64,000 bases of DNA from Norana najaformis (lineage: Eukaryota > Annelida > Clitellata > Crassiclitellata > Hormogastridae): positions 41,507,896-41,571,895 of the forward strand of contig OZ029916.1 of the NCBI GenBank assembly GCA_964023275.1. The letters run 5' to 3'. Below the pieces are notes generated by a model. The model made no database searches and was not told where the DNA came from. It was given only the letters and a program-made list of their open reading frames with translations. The first letter of the stretch is position 1. Each line of letters opens with the position of its first letter. The translations under genes were made by a program, and so were the position numbers. Below, piece after piece: positions 1 to 18,000 of the stretch.

Positions 1-166
1 TATACCAAAGGAACAATGAGTTCATCTCGGGTCGTGGAGCGGAGATTTCTGCCTTCAGCGAAACATGGCAACAGAGCTCCCGCAAGTTAAGGACACGTAT
101 TCCCAAACTGGTACTGTCAGATGAACTTCGAAATCTTAAATTCAATGTGGATGTTAACAGGCACCC

Positions 167-167
<1 letters not shown>

Positions 168-249
<82 letters not shown>

Positions 250-475
250 GCAACTTCTAATGCGCCGGTGTCTAATGCACAAGGCATCAACCGATTGCGC
301 ACCAAAGCCAAACCACAATCAGGTCAATGCCCAGAAGGTCAACCCACACAATATGCATCCAGCCTGCAATGCGTGACATGGTTCATAGTTCGAGATGCCT
401 CAAAACAAGCCTCACAGCTGCACACAGAACACGTTCAAGCTGCCCAAGGTGCCCAAAGGGGAAGGATACGCTGAT
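168..475 (-). mobile_element. LINE-B 3' end with (AAT)n tail
   Basis: Read on the minus strand, this is the 3' untranslated end of the LINE-B family: it carries GGTTGATGCCTTGTGCATTA, then GGCGC followed by AGAAGTTGC, and ends in a pure (ATT)n tract that is the AAT run at 168-248. The same blocks in the same order occur at 22.5, 39.4, 42.2 and 57.9 kb. The copy is 5'-truncated and has no reverse-transcriptase sequence. Confidence 0.7.
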
Positions 476-1040
476 GGCACTACAGTAGTCAAACCTACAT
501 CTGATTTTAGCACAAATATCCTATAAAAACAAACGACAATGTTACCTTGGAGCTAATCGGATGAATGACGGAAGAAGGCAGTTCTTTGGCTGATGTAGGG
601 AACGACTGTTTATCCGAGACTAAAAGAAATTTGGAGAGGCAGACAGACGGAATTACCCACAGATACAGTCATGCAAAGAAGGTTCTAGAGGACAACAGTT
701 GTTCATCGCCCTTTTCAGAGTTCTAGAAGCCGATTATGCGGAAGTCGAGGCCTTTTGCTATCATTGTATTGTTCTTTGATTGTACCCTTGGTGTTTGTAA
801 GGCGTATTTCGTCGTGTATTCCTCTTCCTGTAGCTACAAAATAACGAAGAGTTGAGTGGGCGGCTGACAAGGAAGTCCTTTGCACGAGGCCTTCAACAAA
901 ACGTGTTTTAACACCTTAGATGTAATATATGCCAGTGGCAAACTGTCAAAGATACGAACGTATGTATATCGATGTACGAAGGCTTCTCGTATGTAGCAGA
1001 TGTAGCGAGCGGACGCAACATGCGTGCATGCTGTCTGTCT
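476..1040. other. Unassigned non-coding stretch
   Basis: No gene, splice-compatible exon or recognised repeat could be supported here. Confidence 0.5.
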
Positions 1041-1044
1041 GACT

Positions 1045-1470
1045 CAGATCGCCTTCAAAGCTTCTCTCTCTCTCTCGCTCTCTCTCTCTATCTAATTGAC
1101 TCTGACTCTCTCTCTCTCCTCCCTCTCTCTCTCTCTCTCTAAGTGACTCTCTCTCTCTGTCTTTGTCTTTGTATCGGTCTCTGTCTCTGTCTGTCTGTCT
1201 CTCCTCTCTCTGTCTCTCTGTCTCTCTATCTCTCTCGCTGTCTCTAATTGACTCTCTCTCTGTCTCTGTCTGTCTGTCTGTCTGTCTCTCTCTAATTGAC
1301 TTTGTGTTTGTCTACCTAACTCTGTCTTTGTCTGACTGACCCACTGACTGTCCGTATGTCTCTGTCAGTCTGTCTCTTTCTCTCTCCGACTCTGACTATG
1401 TCTCCATCTGTCTGTGTCTGTCCGTCTGTCTGTCGGTCTGTCTGCCTGCCTGCGTGCGTGTCTGTCTGCT
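1045..1470. repeat. CT / CTGT pyrimidine microsatellite
   Basis: Degenerate (CT)n and (CTGT)n with short TAATTGACT interruptions recurring at 1095, 1243 and 1291, so the block looks partly expanded by duplication. ORFs through it are low-complexity and were not called. Confidence 0.9.
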
Positions 1471-2159
1471 CATCGCACGAAACCCAATCATCCGCCGTAG
1501 GCGCGGTGCGATAGCTAACATCTGGCGTCCAGAGTAGCACCAGCAGCAGCTGTTGAGCTGTTGGTCCAACGGCAAAGCTCCTCCTGCAGCTGTTCTCAAC
1601 GCTCACAAGTCGATCCCTAATCGCTCTTGAACCTAAAAATAGCATAAGCTCTAGAGGCCGAACCTTCCTCCCTTCCTAAGCCCTCTCCTCCTCCCTCACT
1701 CCCTCTCCTCCTCTCTTACATCCCTTTACACGTCTGCCTACCGATCTTTATACCTATAAACTTATATAGGCCTACAAATGGTCGCTTTGTAATTAGCATT
1801 GCTGATAACAACCAACAAAGGCCTCGATAAACTGACAAACAACACACAGTTACATTTCTATATAAGAGCATACATGCATATACATACATACATATATATA
1901 TATATATATGCATATGGAATAACTGGCGGATCCAGAAGCTTACAGAGTGGAGGGCATGTGGTTCAAGGCCATATTTCTTGATGACCTGGTTTAGTTTTCC
2001 ATTTTGTTAAAAACCTCACTTTTCCATTGTTTATTAGTTTTCTTCCTTGATACGTTTAGTAGGCCAACGGACTCTAATTTTGTTTGGCGCAAGCAATTGG
2101 CTGGCTCCAAATAACTCAGATGGAGTCATGGCCGCTTCGCCCTTGCAGAAGTAAAGGTC

Positions 2160-2454
2160 TGAGAATGTGAGAGACACAGAGAGAGACAGAGACAGAGACA
2201 GAGACAGAGAGGCTGTTTGTCTGACCTGTGGTGGTGTAACAGTCTCTGTGCTGGTATGCTTGTGTGCTTTGTGTTTTGCTGATGCCTGGATACGAACTCT
2301 GGTCCGCATCGTATCCGCCGTTGCTGCTGCTGCTGCTGCTGCTGCTGCTATTTACGCCCAGTGGAATAACACGGTGGCTTCTGGAATTGACGTCGTTAGT
2401 TCCTTAATCTTTCATCACTTGGAAAGGAGGCACTGATGCCAGATCAACTCTCTC

Positions 2455-2485
<31 letters not shown>

Positions 2486-2490
2486 GTTTC
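2160..2490. repeat. Small microsatellites (GA/GACA, GCT, CTGT)
   Basis: GA/GACA near 2167-2211, (GCT)n at 2320-2350 and (CTGT)n at 2446-2480, separated by unassigned sequence. Confidence 0.8.
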
Positions 2491-2844
2491 TCTACGCTGC
2501 GAATGCAGAAGTTGGAGGGAGAGAAAAAGAAAATGGCGGCGTAAAAGGCGGAGGAAGAGTAAGAAGCAACAGAGGAGACCGAGGGCAAAGGAGAAATTGT
2601 CTGCCTGTTGTGACGAGGGACATGCACTGATCCATGGTCTGGTTCTGGTTCGTTCTTGATACTTCCTAAGAAATACATTAAAAAATTCAGTGGGGAAGAG
2701 AAAGAGAGAAAAAACGGGCATAAAAAGAAGGATTTAGGAAGGTGGAATAAACAGGTATGAAGACAAGGAGTAAGAAAGAGCAGAATTGAGAAGGGACAAT
2801 ATAGATTCATTTTATGTGTACACTGGGTGATTATCTTGAAGCTA

Positions 2845-3068
2845 TACTTTCTTCTTCCTCTTATCTCTCTCTCTTCAACCCCAAACAACACCATCCCCCA
2901 TAGCTGCCACGCTGTCTCTCCGTCTGACTTTTGGACCTTGACCTGGAACCAAACCCTTTTGCCTATCGATTTTGTTTTGACTGAGCGCCTGTGGCTTTCG
3001 TTGGGCGCTTTAGAAATCTCGGAATTACAATTACGAACACGATTTAAACTACAGTCTCGATCTTATTA
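2845..3068 (+). mobile_element. LINE-A 3' end copy
   Basis: Matches the LINE-A 3' UTR: GCTGCCACGCTGTCTCTCCG, then TTTTGGACCTTGACCTGGAA, a GATTTTGTTTTGACTGAGCG block, GGGCGCTTTAGAAATCTCGG and a degraded ATTACG tail. Other copies lie at 5.4, 23.2, 32.7, 40.1 and 60.9 kb. Confidence 0.8.
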
Positions 3069-3069
3069 A

Positions 3070-4090
3070 CTTTTGAATGATTTCGTAGAGTGAGACCGGA
3101 TGCAGAAAATATCTGACTCAACTTATGACTGGGACGAGGTGTACTCTTTGAACTGCATAACTGGTAAGTCAACAAGGAACTCAAGCGAGAGTTTCTGCCA
3201 GATGTCTTCCGGGAATCGATTTCGCATTTCTACTCGAAATGGAGTCTTCGCCTACAGTTTACAATCTGATTAAACCCTGCAACGAATTAAAGGGAACTGC
3301 AGAAGGTTTCGCCCTGTCATTCCTGGGTTGCAAGTAAACATCGCTTTAAATAAATCAGCAGTTCCTTGGAGAGTTTAAGCTTCTCTTCAGTCATAAAACT
3401 GGCGATTATCTGACATTTAATCTGTTGTAATAAATTGCTGCTTCATATTTACGTGGAAAATTTGCATGGAAAATCTCTCCAATCAATCAAAAGGAAATCT
3501 ATATGGAAACGAGGAAATCTGCCTCTCCTGATCACTTTGAACGTAAAGAAGAAATTTTTAAATTACGAGGCAAAAGAAGCAAAATGAAAAAAATGGATAT
3601 ATTACGTCTAGAAACTGAATTCCAAGAGATAAGTCACCTATTTACGATGTGTAGACGAAGTAGCAGTATATTCCGAATGACTGAAACACCAATTTACGAC
3701 ATTACGAATTGCTTTTACAACAGATAGGCCTACATGTATATAATTAAACATACATAAATATATACATACATACACACATACACACTTTGAACATAAAGAA
3801 ATGTGAATTAACTTATAAGCCAGAAATTAAATTAATTGGAGCTGGAAATCTAAATTATACCAAGAAAATGAAGTCTAGCAAATTAACCATTATTTGCGAT
3901 AATAATTTGCTGAAGAAAACAAAAGGCATTATCAAATTCTGATTGAAATCAGGTGTAACGACTGCAGCTCAACTGTTGAAGTTATCATCGAGTCGTTAGT
4001 GTTAAGGAGCGTGCATGTATTTTATCCTGAGTTTTTTTAATCGTTATCAGCAGTCGTTGTTAGCGAGAGAGTGTACTGTAACTTGACTAT
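3070..4090. other. AT-rich intergenic stretch upstream of lipase 1
   Basis: No supported gene. Short AT-rich ORFs (for example 3503-3727) lack recognisable protein features. CATA microsatellite near 3740-3785. Confidence 0.5.
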
Positions 4091-4190
4091 GAACAGGTGT
4101 CATAAGTCACACAATGCCTGGAGGTTAAAAGTATATATATAAGAGGAGTTTTCGAGTTCTTGAGGTCGGAGAAGCAACTTTTCAGTTCGT
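4091..4190 (+). promoter_or_regulatory. Promoter region of lipase 1
   Basis: A block at 4091-4123 (AACAGGTGTCATAA, then TCACACAATG, then CTGGAG) is almost identical to 11914-11946 upstream of the second lipase although the surrounding sequence has diverged. It contains a CAGGTG E-box. A TATA-like TATATAAGAG follows at about 4136-4145, and a shared TCAGTTCGT, resembling an initiator, lies at 4182-4190 about 40 bp before the ATG. Function is inferred from position and conservation between paralogues. Confidence 0.6.
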
Positions 4191-4230
4191 AGTAGAGGGA
4201 GTTTCTGCTTGGAGGAGAAAACTGACGACG

Positions 4231-8779
<4,549 letters not shown>

Positions 8780-9210
8780 TCAACAGCCAGGAGAAATGGA
8801 ATTGAACCTGTTTTAAAATGTCTCAACTATCCAGTCTAGCAGAACTTTACCAGGAACTTTTGTTGCTAATAGTCTCATGTCTTTTCTTGACTTGTAAAAT
8901 GAGGTTAAACAAAACAAAAGAATGAATTCGTTACACTTGAAAATATTAATTAGTCAGTATTGATTTGATCGCCAACATATTGATGTTTAGGACATCAGAC
9001 TTTAATCATAGCATAGTGAAATAGAAATGAAAAATGCACGAAAATGGAAAGCGCAACAGTAATCGACGTGTAGAAAAGCACTGATTACCATTATATTATG
9101 TAAATGGTAAAGGTTTCAAGTCCCATAGTAAACCAACGTAAAGGTTTCGTGCTCCTAAGTAAAACTCAGATCAGCTCATTTCCCTTTCTTAGGTCCTTGA
9201 GTCGGAAATT
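8780..9210. other. 3' flank of lipase 1
   Basis: Presumed 3' UTR and intergenic DNA. No AATAAA was seen in the first few hundred bases, so the polyadenylation site is unresolved; the nearest clear one is near 9626. Confidence 0.4.
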
Positions 9211-9211
9211 A

Positions 9212-9362
9212 GGTGACACGGTGGTTTACAGACGTAGCGCGCTAGGGCTGTGATCCAACGATTGCGGTCTCGAGCCTTCGGAGCGGACTCTGTGCAAGTT
9301 GGTTGCGCACACGTGCCTTTGTCACCAAGCAGTAGGTTTGGTACCGATGCGAGTTGAGAAGC
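9212..9362 (+). mobile_element. SINE-2 partial copy (degraded tRNA-derived head)
   Basis: Aligns by eye with the head and first body part of the SINE-2 at 13553: ACGGTGGTTTACAG, then GTGCAAGTTGGTTGCGC, then GTCACCAAGCAGTA. The 3' half is missing. Confidence 0.55.
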
Positions 9363-9837
9363 AAACGACAAAATATCCTAAGTATAATTTTTGAAGTGAT
9401 ATTCCATTCTGTAACGGCTTAACACGAGTTTCACAAATAATGTGAAGTGGTCGTAGATTTTCAAAGAAATGTACTACCGCTTTCTTATTGAAAATAATGT
9501 ACGCCTGTTAAACAAACCATAAATTAGACATCCTGTTGAAATATTTATCATTTGCAAGAAATTATATAGGTGTAAATGTTTCTATATTAGCCATATGCCA
9601 CTCGTGTGTGAGTAATTTGAATCTATAAATAAAAATAGACAGCGTAGTTAAACTTAAGGGAAGAAGCAATTGTTCTATCGGTGATCATGGTGATAATTGC
9701 TGGTCTTGCTGGGCAAAACTCTGCTCTCACGCTTAGGCCCTGACCTCGAAGATATGTAACCTTGGTTTTGGCCTTGGCATCGAACAAAGAGTAGAAGCCA
9801 TGGCTCCGCAACGGCCCCCACTACGGAGCTTATAGTG

Positions 9838-10020
9838 CCTGTATCTAGGTAAATGTAAAAGTAAATGTACATGTTTTCTATAGCGACCGTATATGGCCTC
9901 GACCCTGCTCATTTTTCAACGAACTGATCGAGTGAGATCCTTTACCACCGCTGCCTGTTTAAATGGCGCCACGCCATTATAGGACCATGCTAGCCCGAGA
10001 TGAAAATGTCTAAATATGGC
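9838..10020 (-). mobile_element. SINE-1 copy
   Basis: On the minus strand it reads GCTAGCATGGTCC, then GGCGCCATTTAAACAGGCAG, then GGATCTCACTCGATCAGTTC, GAGCAGGGTCGAGGCCATA and an ACATTT-like tail, the SINE-1 body in order. The tRNA-like head is lost. Confidence 0.65.
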
Positions 10021-10149
10021 CACTACAGGTTAAAAGTCAACAATCACAGATTGGTTTTACCCATCCTAATAACTCCCAGCGGTATACAAAACGATTACAA
10101 TTTAAAATCAAATTTTCAACATACATGTAAAACCGTTGGCGGCAGAAGC

Positions 10150-10740
10150 CTCGCTATACTCTCTTAATCGTAGTCGTAATCTCGAGAATTTATGAAGTCC
10201 TATTTCAAAAGTAAGCGCAGGGCACCAGTTTATTTACGAGTGCCGCGTCAAGTCAGAGGGTTTGTCCAAAGTTGTCATATGGGAAGAATAAAGTCCGTTT
10301 GCCAGAAGACCTGGAAGAGAAGGAGACAGAGCAGTTGTTAGGGGATGAGTTCAGGTTGAGAGAAATGGGAAGGCGGCGGATTGGATGGATCAGAGAGTAA
10401 GATATCTGGAAAGGGCGAGACTTCGGTTTTTAATGGAGTGCCGAGGAGTAACAGATAGAGGCTTTTAAGACAGCTGATGGTGGGTGAACGATAGAAGGTA
10501 CAGAGGAACGAAGATTTGCGAAATTCAGAAGGGATATCGTTCCTGAGTCGAGGTGTAGGGCTTGTATATAGATCGGTTAGGGAACTTAAGATGAATAGTT
10601 AGGGGACGGGCAAGACTGAGGTAAGAGGACGAATGGCTAGAGGGGGGGGGTGTGATTGTATGCTAAAGAGTTTACGAAGGATAAGTAGACTGGGAGTAAT
10701 ACAGAGAGTTATAGGTTAGAAAAGAACTTTGAAATAAAAG
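10150..10740 (-). mobile_element. Probable LINE relic with LINE-A-like tail
   Basis: The minus strand ends in AAATTCTCGAGATTACGACT and related ATTACG units near 10150-10195, as in LINE-A. The remaining purine-rich sequence to about 10740 has no intact frame; assigning it to the same element is tentative. Confidence 0.35.
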
Positions 10741-10914
10741 AGTCCAGGGATTTTCAGCCAGCGGAGTGATTTAATACTATGAGTGTTAGCATGCAAGACC
10801 CAAACTAGGGTTAAAAGACAATGTGTAAACCTCAAATAATGTAGGGAAACTACGGTTCTCGCATACTTAGAATTGTACACTTTAATAATGCCGATGCAGC
10901 TCAGCAAATCGCTG

Positions 10915-11235
10915 TCTATCTAATCCAATCTAATCCAATCTAATCCAATCTAATCCAATCTAATCCAATCTAATCCAATCTAATCCAATCTAATCCAATC
11001 TAATCCAATCTAATCCAATCTAATCCAATCTTATGACTTCTGTAGCGCCGTCAGAACGTATAATCGATCGATCGAAGGTCGCTCCAAGTTAAACCATAGT
11101 CAAAATTCGTTATTCTTTCGAGAAATCAATAAGTTAAGGTAACAAAAAGTCAGGCTATGGAAGCTGAAACAGACGAGTCTTAAGTTTAGAACTGAATGAG
11201 TTTAATTAAACAACTGACAGAATGCACGGGCCATG
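10915..11235 (-). mobile_element. LINE-C 3' end with expanded 10-bp tail satellite
   Basis: About eleven tandem TAATCCAATC units (10918-11028) directly abut TTATGACTTCTGTAGCGCCG and a degraded LINE-C body. In the copy at 18.1 kb the same end carries only a few ATTAG-type units, so the satellite is best read as an expanded LINE tail. Confidence 0.7.
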
Positions 11236-11913
11236 GATAATAAATTCTAAAGTTTTGCACCAGCCTCCTAGACCGCCCGAGATAATAATAAAATAAAATA
11301 ATAAAAGTCGATATGTTCGGTGATCGCATGATGTGGTTAATGTTGTGAGAGGTGAGTAATTAGCAGAAATACATCGGGTGTTTAAATGGCCCATTACGAC
11401 GTGGCGGAGTGATTGGTTATTAAGAGCGATGCTTCTGCTCTGCAATCTGAAAACTGAAAACCTCGGATCTACAAGTAAAGAGGAAAGAAGAGCTTTGCTG
11501 CCGAAAAAAATTAGAATATTATTATCCAAGATCGTTTATTTATGGCTGATGTTTCCTACTGCCCAGTTTCATTAAGCTGAACTGACATTGTAAAGAGGAA
11601 TTGTCAAATTTCAGTTGTATATTGGCCTAAGAATAAGCGAGGAAATCATTCAGTTATGCGCAAGATAATGAAGTTAGATTTTTATTAGAGTGCTAAGAAC
11701 TGCATGGATTGTGGGTGCTCCAATAGAAGAACACGTTCAAAACACAAGTTCGTAAATGTCGTTAAAAGCAAGTTAGGCGCATGAAGTCTATGAAAATTTA
11801 TGTTATCTGCCCTCGAGTTTTTGTAAAGGCGCTCGCGTGTGAATTTTTCAAGTGTTTTAATCGTTATCTGCAGTCTGTTGTGTTTCGTTACTAGTTTACG
11901 GTAACATGAAAAT

Positions 11914-12005
11914 GAACAGGTGTCATAATTCACACAATGTCTGGAGACTCTTTATAAGGAGTTGCTGGCTTCTCTCAGGCCAGGGACTCAACTTCTCAGT
12001 TCGTT
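11914..12005 (+). promoter_or_regulatory. Promoter region of lipase 2
   Basis: Carries the same block as lipase 1 (11914-11946, with CAGGTG E-box), a TATA box TTTATAAGG at 11951-11959 and the TCAGTTCGT motif at 11997-12005, 38 bp before the ATG. Order and approximate spacing match copy 1. Confidence 0.65.
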
Positions 12006-12042
12006 GTATGCTGTGTTTCTACACTGAGGAAAACTAGCGAAG

Positions 12043-15000
12043 ATGTTGAGACCTGTGGTTCTCCTGCTGTTAGCTGCAACTTCATGGTAAGTTTTTCAGC
12101 AATTCGGCACACAAATATAAAATCACGACGATAGCTTTGACTTCAACCAAGTAATATTCTGGCTAAACTGTTGGCTGCTTCGTTTCATTACTTGCAACAA
12201 GGTGAATATTTTTCACTCACTATCTTGTGGATTCGCATTTTCTCCTTAGTACGCGATGCCTTATGTCCCTATGGTCCTTGTAAACCATTTGTGTAATCAT
12301 GCATACATACATACATGCACACACACACATACGTACATGCATATATATATACATATATATATATACACAATATATAACGCGTATCTCAGAGAGGCCATTA
12401 AAAGCTCTACCCCGGTGCTTATGTGCCATACGGTGTTCTATTCGGTTGGTGTCTTGAGACAGTTAGAAGAAATTTGCGGGTTCAGCCTCTAAAACAACCT
12501 TGGGAACCGCATATCTGTCATTCAGCAAATACAGTCTGTTACCGAAGTAAGCTGGGAAGTAAACTGGTTAGTCCTGCGATGCGCTGGCTCCGTTTTCAGG
12601 ACAATGGGAATCGTCCATAATCGGCTCAAGGGTCGAAGAGCAGCGAATTAAAGCCTCCCCTACGTTCTACTAGGTACATGGGATTTTTACATCATACGTG
12701 CTGATAGACTCACAACTCACTTGCAGGGGGGCTGAGATCTGCTGTTTAGATATCGGATGCTTCAACGACTTTCCGCCCTTCGATGGACTTCCTCTTCCAT
12801 GGTGCATTAGTGACATCAATCCGTCCTACACGATGTACACGAGATCCAACCCAACCTTCGGACAGTCATTCGACGCTAATTCTGTTCCGTAAGTTCATTC
12901 ATTCATTCATTCTTTCATTCATTCATTCTTTCATTCATTCATTCATTCATTCATTCAGTCAGTCAGTCAATCATCCGTCCATTCATTCATTTGTTCGTTC
13001 ATTCATCCATCCATTCATTCATTTGTTCATTCATTCATTCATACATTCATTCATTCATTCAGTCACTCAGTCATTCATTCAGTCAGTCAGTCAATCAATC
13101 AATCAGTCAGCAAATCTATCAATCATATTGGTGTAATCCATACATACATGTAATAAGCTTAGTCACGTACGCACTTATGCGCTTACGTGGTCCTGCAGTG
13201 GCGCTGTCTGGCGAAAGACATGACATAAATTAGTCGCGTGATTAGGTTGAATGTTTAAAGAAACACTCTCTGGCGAATATGTGAAAATGAACATTTGCAA
13301 CAGGACATTTTCCTCATGAAAACGTTATATAATCCATCCTGCTGTAATTAGGTTGTTAAACAGTTGTCGCATCGGAGTGGTTGAGAGAAGCAGGAAGGAA
13401 GGTAGGCATAGAGGCGGAGTGGGAGGAAGACAGCGATAAGGAGAGCAATCGGGGAGCAACAGAGGATTTTCTTTAGAAGGGACATTATGCCGAACAAGCG
13501 CGCAGATCTCTGGACTAAATCGGCTAACATGTTGATATTTAAGGTTCTTTGCTGCACGGTGGTCTATTGGTAAAGCGTTTGGTCAGTCACCATGCGGTTG
13601 CGGGTTCGACTCCGTGTAACGAAGCTGTACAAGTTGTTTGCGCTCACAATTGTCTCTGTCAACAAGCAGTATAATTTGGCGTAAGCTGGGAAGTAAACGT
13701 CAAGTCGAGCGTGCACTGGTCCCGTGTCTAGGACATTGGGATTCGTCCACTGCAGGCTCAAGGGCCTAAAGAAAAGGAAATGAGCGCCTCCCCTACGTCT
13801 CACTTGTGGGATATGGGATACTTTACTCAAAGGTCCTTTGCTATGGTTTTGGCCGGGAAATCTAACCCAATTGTAGTTTCTGCAAATATACCTTAATGAT
13901 GCTAATGACCGCATGAGTTTATTGTAGGAAATGCAGTTTCATCGCTCACTCTGTTGCCTTAATGCTTTTGACAATGTAGACCGGCATTCAGTCCATTGCA
14001 AAGGACAGCATTCATCGTCCATGGGTACCAGAACAATGGCGGAATGCAATGGCTACAGGACATGAAAGACGCTTTTCTCAACAGGGTATGTGTGTCTTCT
14101 CGGAACTCACATAGTGGACTTCACTTTTTGCTTGTCGTAGTTCATTTATCGGTCCATCGACTGCTAAATAAATAAGCCCAACCATCGATCTGTCTTCCTT
14201 CGATCGATGGATAGAAGAGCAATCCATTGATCGATAGATCTATCCATCCATCTATCCATCCATCCATCCATCCATCCATACGTCCATCCATTCAGAATTC
14301 TAGCTATGCGCATGCTCGATGTATTATAGGAAGACATCAATGTCGTGACTGTCGGTTGGGAAGGCGGCGCTGATATCGTAAACTACAATCAGGCGGCGTC
14401 CAACACTCGCACAACTGGAGCCTACACGGCTCTTGTTATTGACAACCTCGTCAGCAGAGGAGGGGGATCTCACTCTCGCATGTGGTGCGTAGGTCACAGC
14501 CTGGGTTCTCACGTGTGTGGCCATTGCGGCATGACGACGACTGTTCAGAGAGTCACAGGTAAGCTACTGGGAAAGACTCAGGGTAAGCAAATGCAAATGA
14601 CCATCGTTCCTATGGCTATATGGGAGTTACGCGTTCGTTTCCTTATAGGAAGTTCATAAGTTGTGCAAAGTAAACAAGTTGAATAGGTCGCTTGTTATAT
14701 CAGCCGGGAGGAAACACGGTTTGAAGTGAAGTACTTAGATGAAAACCGAAGGCCCTCCATTGATTTCATCACAGTAAGCTACAGACAAGTAACCTCTTAA
14801 TCCCAGCAGTACAAACTTAAAATCAGCTTCCTCTGGCCAGGTGCTTGTCCCAGCCTGTCAACAAAGACTTTGGTATCCGTGAGTTCTCGCACACCGATCC
14901 TCAGCTACAGAATTTACTATCACCAGTATCCAGGACCCTTCTCTTTTTCTTATCACATGTTGTAAACTGCTGAAGACTTATCTTTTTCAAGCTACCTGCT

Positions 15001-18000
15001 CATTTGAGTTAGCGCGACAAACTGTCTGAGTAACAACAACAACAACAACAACAAAAACAACAACAATAATAATAATAATAATAAATTAATAAGAATAATT
15101 TACCAATTCAACTCTTCAATGCCGTTGGCTTAATAGCACACCTCCGTAGCACTTTGCCTTGCCTGAACTTGACTAGATATAGCCGTTCCAACTTCCAGAT
15201 GACTTATAATTTTCTCCAGACATTTTCTAAATCTTGAGGGTTCGTATCTACGTGGGGGAAAAATAAAATAATTTAAAGCTAAATCTAAGTATTATTGTCA
15301 AAGGAGGTTCTTTATTTATGAGTGATATGTCGCCATGTAACTCTGCGGATGTGAAAGTAAGATACTGGACGTATACTTCAGGTATGGATCCGGCTGGACC
15401 CTCGTTCGAAAGCAACCCAGACAAAAGGATTGGTCTAAATCCAACCTCTGCCAACTTCGTAGACGTCCTTCACACAGACACATCGACCTACGGAACACTG
15501 CGCGATCTAGGTCATATAGACTTCTACCCTGCAGGTGGACACGACCAGCCTAATTGTGGCGGTACGTATTCGTGGCTGTACTAGAGGAAAAAGAAACTGA
15601 GTATGGTCAATTTTTCAGATACGATTTTCAATTTAGAGACTGTAATAATAATGCAGTTGATGCAACCATAAGCAGCGGAAATCAATTGGTTACTTTACTC
15701 CAAAGAAATTCAGTTACGATTGTGATTACAGACGTACGAATCACTGGTGGAAATGAATGCATTTCCATCCGACAATTTGATTTCATGTTCTAGAGGTGCT
15801 TTATAAACTAGTTCCTAGTTAGTTCGATTATACATTCCGACACATGCAGGGGCCGAGAGCCATGGCGCCAAAGGCGTAGATGCTCATACAAGTTGTTGCT
15901 CTGTGACGCTGTGGCAGGAGCATGCTCACACAACTTTTTTGGGCAAAGGAAATATCTACCTATGCCACTGAGCAAACATTAATGCCATACAAATAATATA
16001 GTAATATATATTCTGATATTACGTCACAAAATTTGCAAGTGACTAAATATTCTTTTCCAGTGGTTACAAAAAAATGACAAAAATATTCTTAGATTATATC
16101 GGATATAATATATAATTTTATCCGCCTTAGGTCTTTATTTGGCTGAGGTCGGCTCACACAACTTTTAAACACTTCCCGGGCAACTGGATGCATGCTATAG
16201 TATATTAAAAAGGACCCTGATGCCGTGTGCATTGTGACAGAGTAGCTTATGAGGGATGCAGGAGTGTAGAGGGGGTAAAGTGAGGGTCTGGGGCGTAGCA
16301 CTAGCTGGGAACTTTGGCCGAGGATCTGAGGAAGACTTCTGAATACATAAGGAAAAAATGTTCAAGCGCTTTTACAAATTTCAGCGTAATTATTGTAGGA
16401 CATGATTTATAATCCCAAAGGCTTTAAAAGAAAATAAGAAAATTGTCGAAATTTTGGCCGAAGGGTTAGAAATTTAAGATGTGAAATCACAATCAGCGTG
16501 AAGCGTCAACGGGTGCAGGGAAGCTAAGCGCGATCCCGTTTCACGACGAAGGATCGGCGACGAGAGAGATTTGCAGGGTTACGGTTAGATCTTAGATCAT
16601 ATCTTTTATAAATTTTTACTGAATGCAGCTTAAGTTGTTCTGGTTGGGAAAACCTATGTCTTCGTTCCCAGAAACTGGACTGCAAGCTGTGGATAGATCT
16701 GCCCTTGACGGACCTATTGAAATCTCTCAGATAGAACAGCTTAGTTTAGATATGCTTGTTATCATTTTGTACTTGAATTTAGCCGATATCGCTGGATGCA
16801 GTCATGCTCGTGCGATAACTTACATGGAACAGTCAATTCGTCAGGATTGCTTCCAGTCAAGATCGTCTTGCACTAACTACAACCTTATTCCGGTAAGATA
16901 TGGCTACTTTACTTGCATTTGGGTAAATGGTTATGCCCAATGAAAACCAGCAATGTCTGAACGTCGTATAATTAAGTCACACTCTTAAGTCACACTCTTA
17001 AGTCACACTCTGAATACTGGCTGTCTTACGGTGCGAACTCGAAGTCAGACTGGACTTGATACTCTCGATATAATTCTAAAAAACTCCACCTGGGGTGTGG
17101 CCGTCGCACAGAGGGATTTGAGAGCCTTCATGGAATCTATGAGGGGCATTGTAGCTGCACATGTAATTTGTATTGTACCATAGTCATACAACTTTGTAAG
17201 GTTACATTATTAAATTACAATTTCAATGAATTACTCTGTAACATTTCGCAAGCCAATATGATCCTTTCTGTGTCTGCATCAATCTTCATTAGTTATTCAT
17301 ATACAGTTTCATTGCAAGAAATCAACTTACAATAAATGGACCAGTGTACATGCGAAGTGAGAGATAAAATTCATTTACTATGATCGATAAACCTCGAATT
17401 TATGTCCGTATTATATTTCTTCTCTAGTCATATTGTTAACATCTGGAACCAATCCCCTCCATCTGTGGCTGAAGCCCAATCACTAGATGCGCTCAAGACA
17501 AGAAGTAGTGCTGTTTTGACAGATATCTGCTGCTGAGCACCGGCAGTTAACAGCCATCACTCTACATTTGTATTTTTACTTTTGCATTTTTGTCTTATAA
17601 TGCGTAGACTAGCAAATGAAAAAATTGCATTGTTTTCTTACACTTAATTGTTGCTCATTGGTTCTTAGTATTTTCACTGTGTTAGTATTCTATTTGTTTC
17701 TTCATTGGTCAAGTATTTTTATTATTTTAGTATTTTCACTGTTAGTACCTTAGAGTGTTAGTCCATGTCTTTTGGAATGTACTGTTTCAATGTACTACAT
17801 AACTGTTTTGTGTATCATTCCAATGAAGCAATAAGGTAAATCGATCAGGGATAGCTAATCTGCAGTAATTGATTACGTGAATTTTTTATAATCTAATCGT
17901 CTTACTGTATGTATTAAGTTTTTTTTGTTAAGTTTATTCTAATTCTGTTTGCGATGAAGTCCAGTTGAACTGATATTATGTTGACAATTCGTCATATTCT

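Noticed and set aside
13553-13625. Functional tRNA gene
   Set aside because: A and B boxes are present but the T-stem and acceptor stem do not pair, and a SINE body follows.
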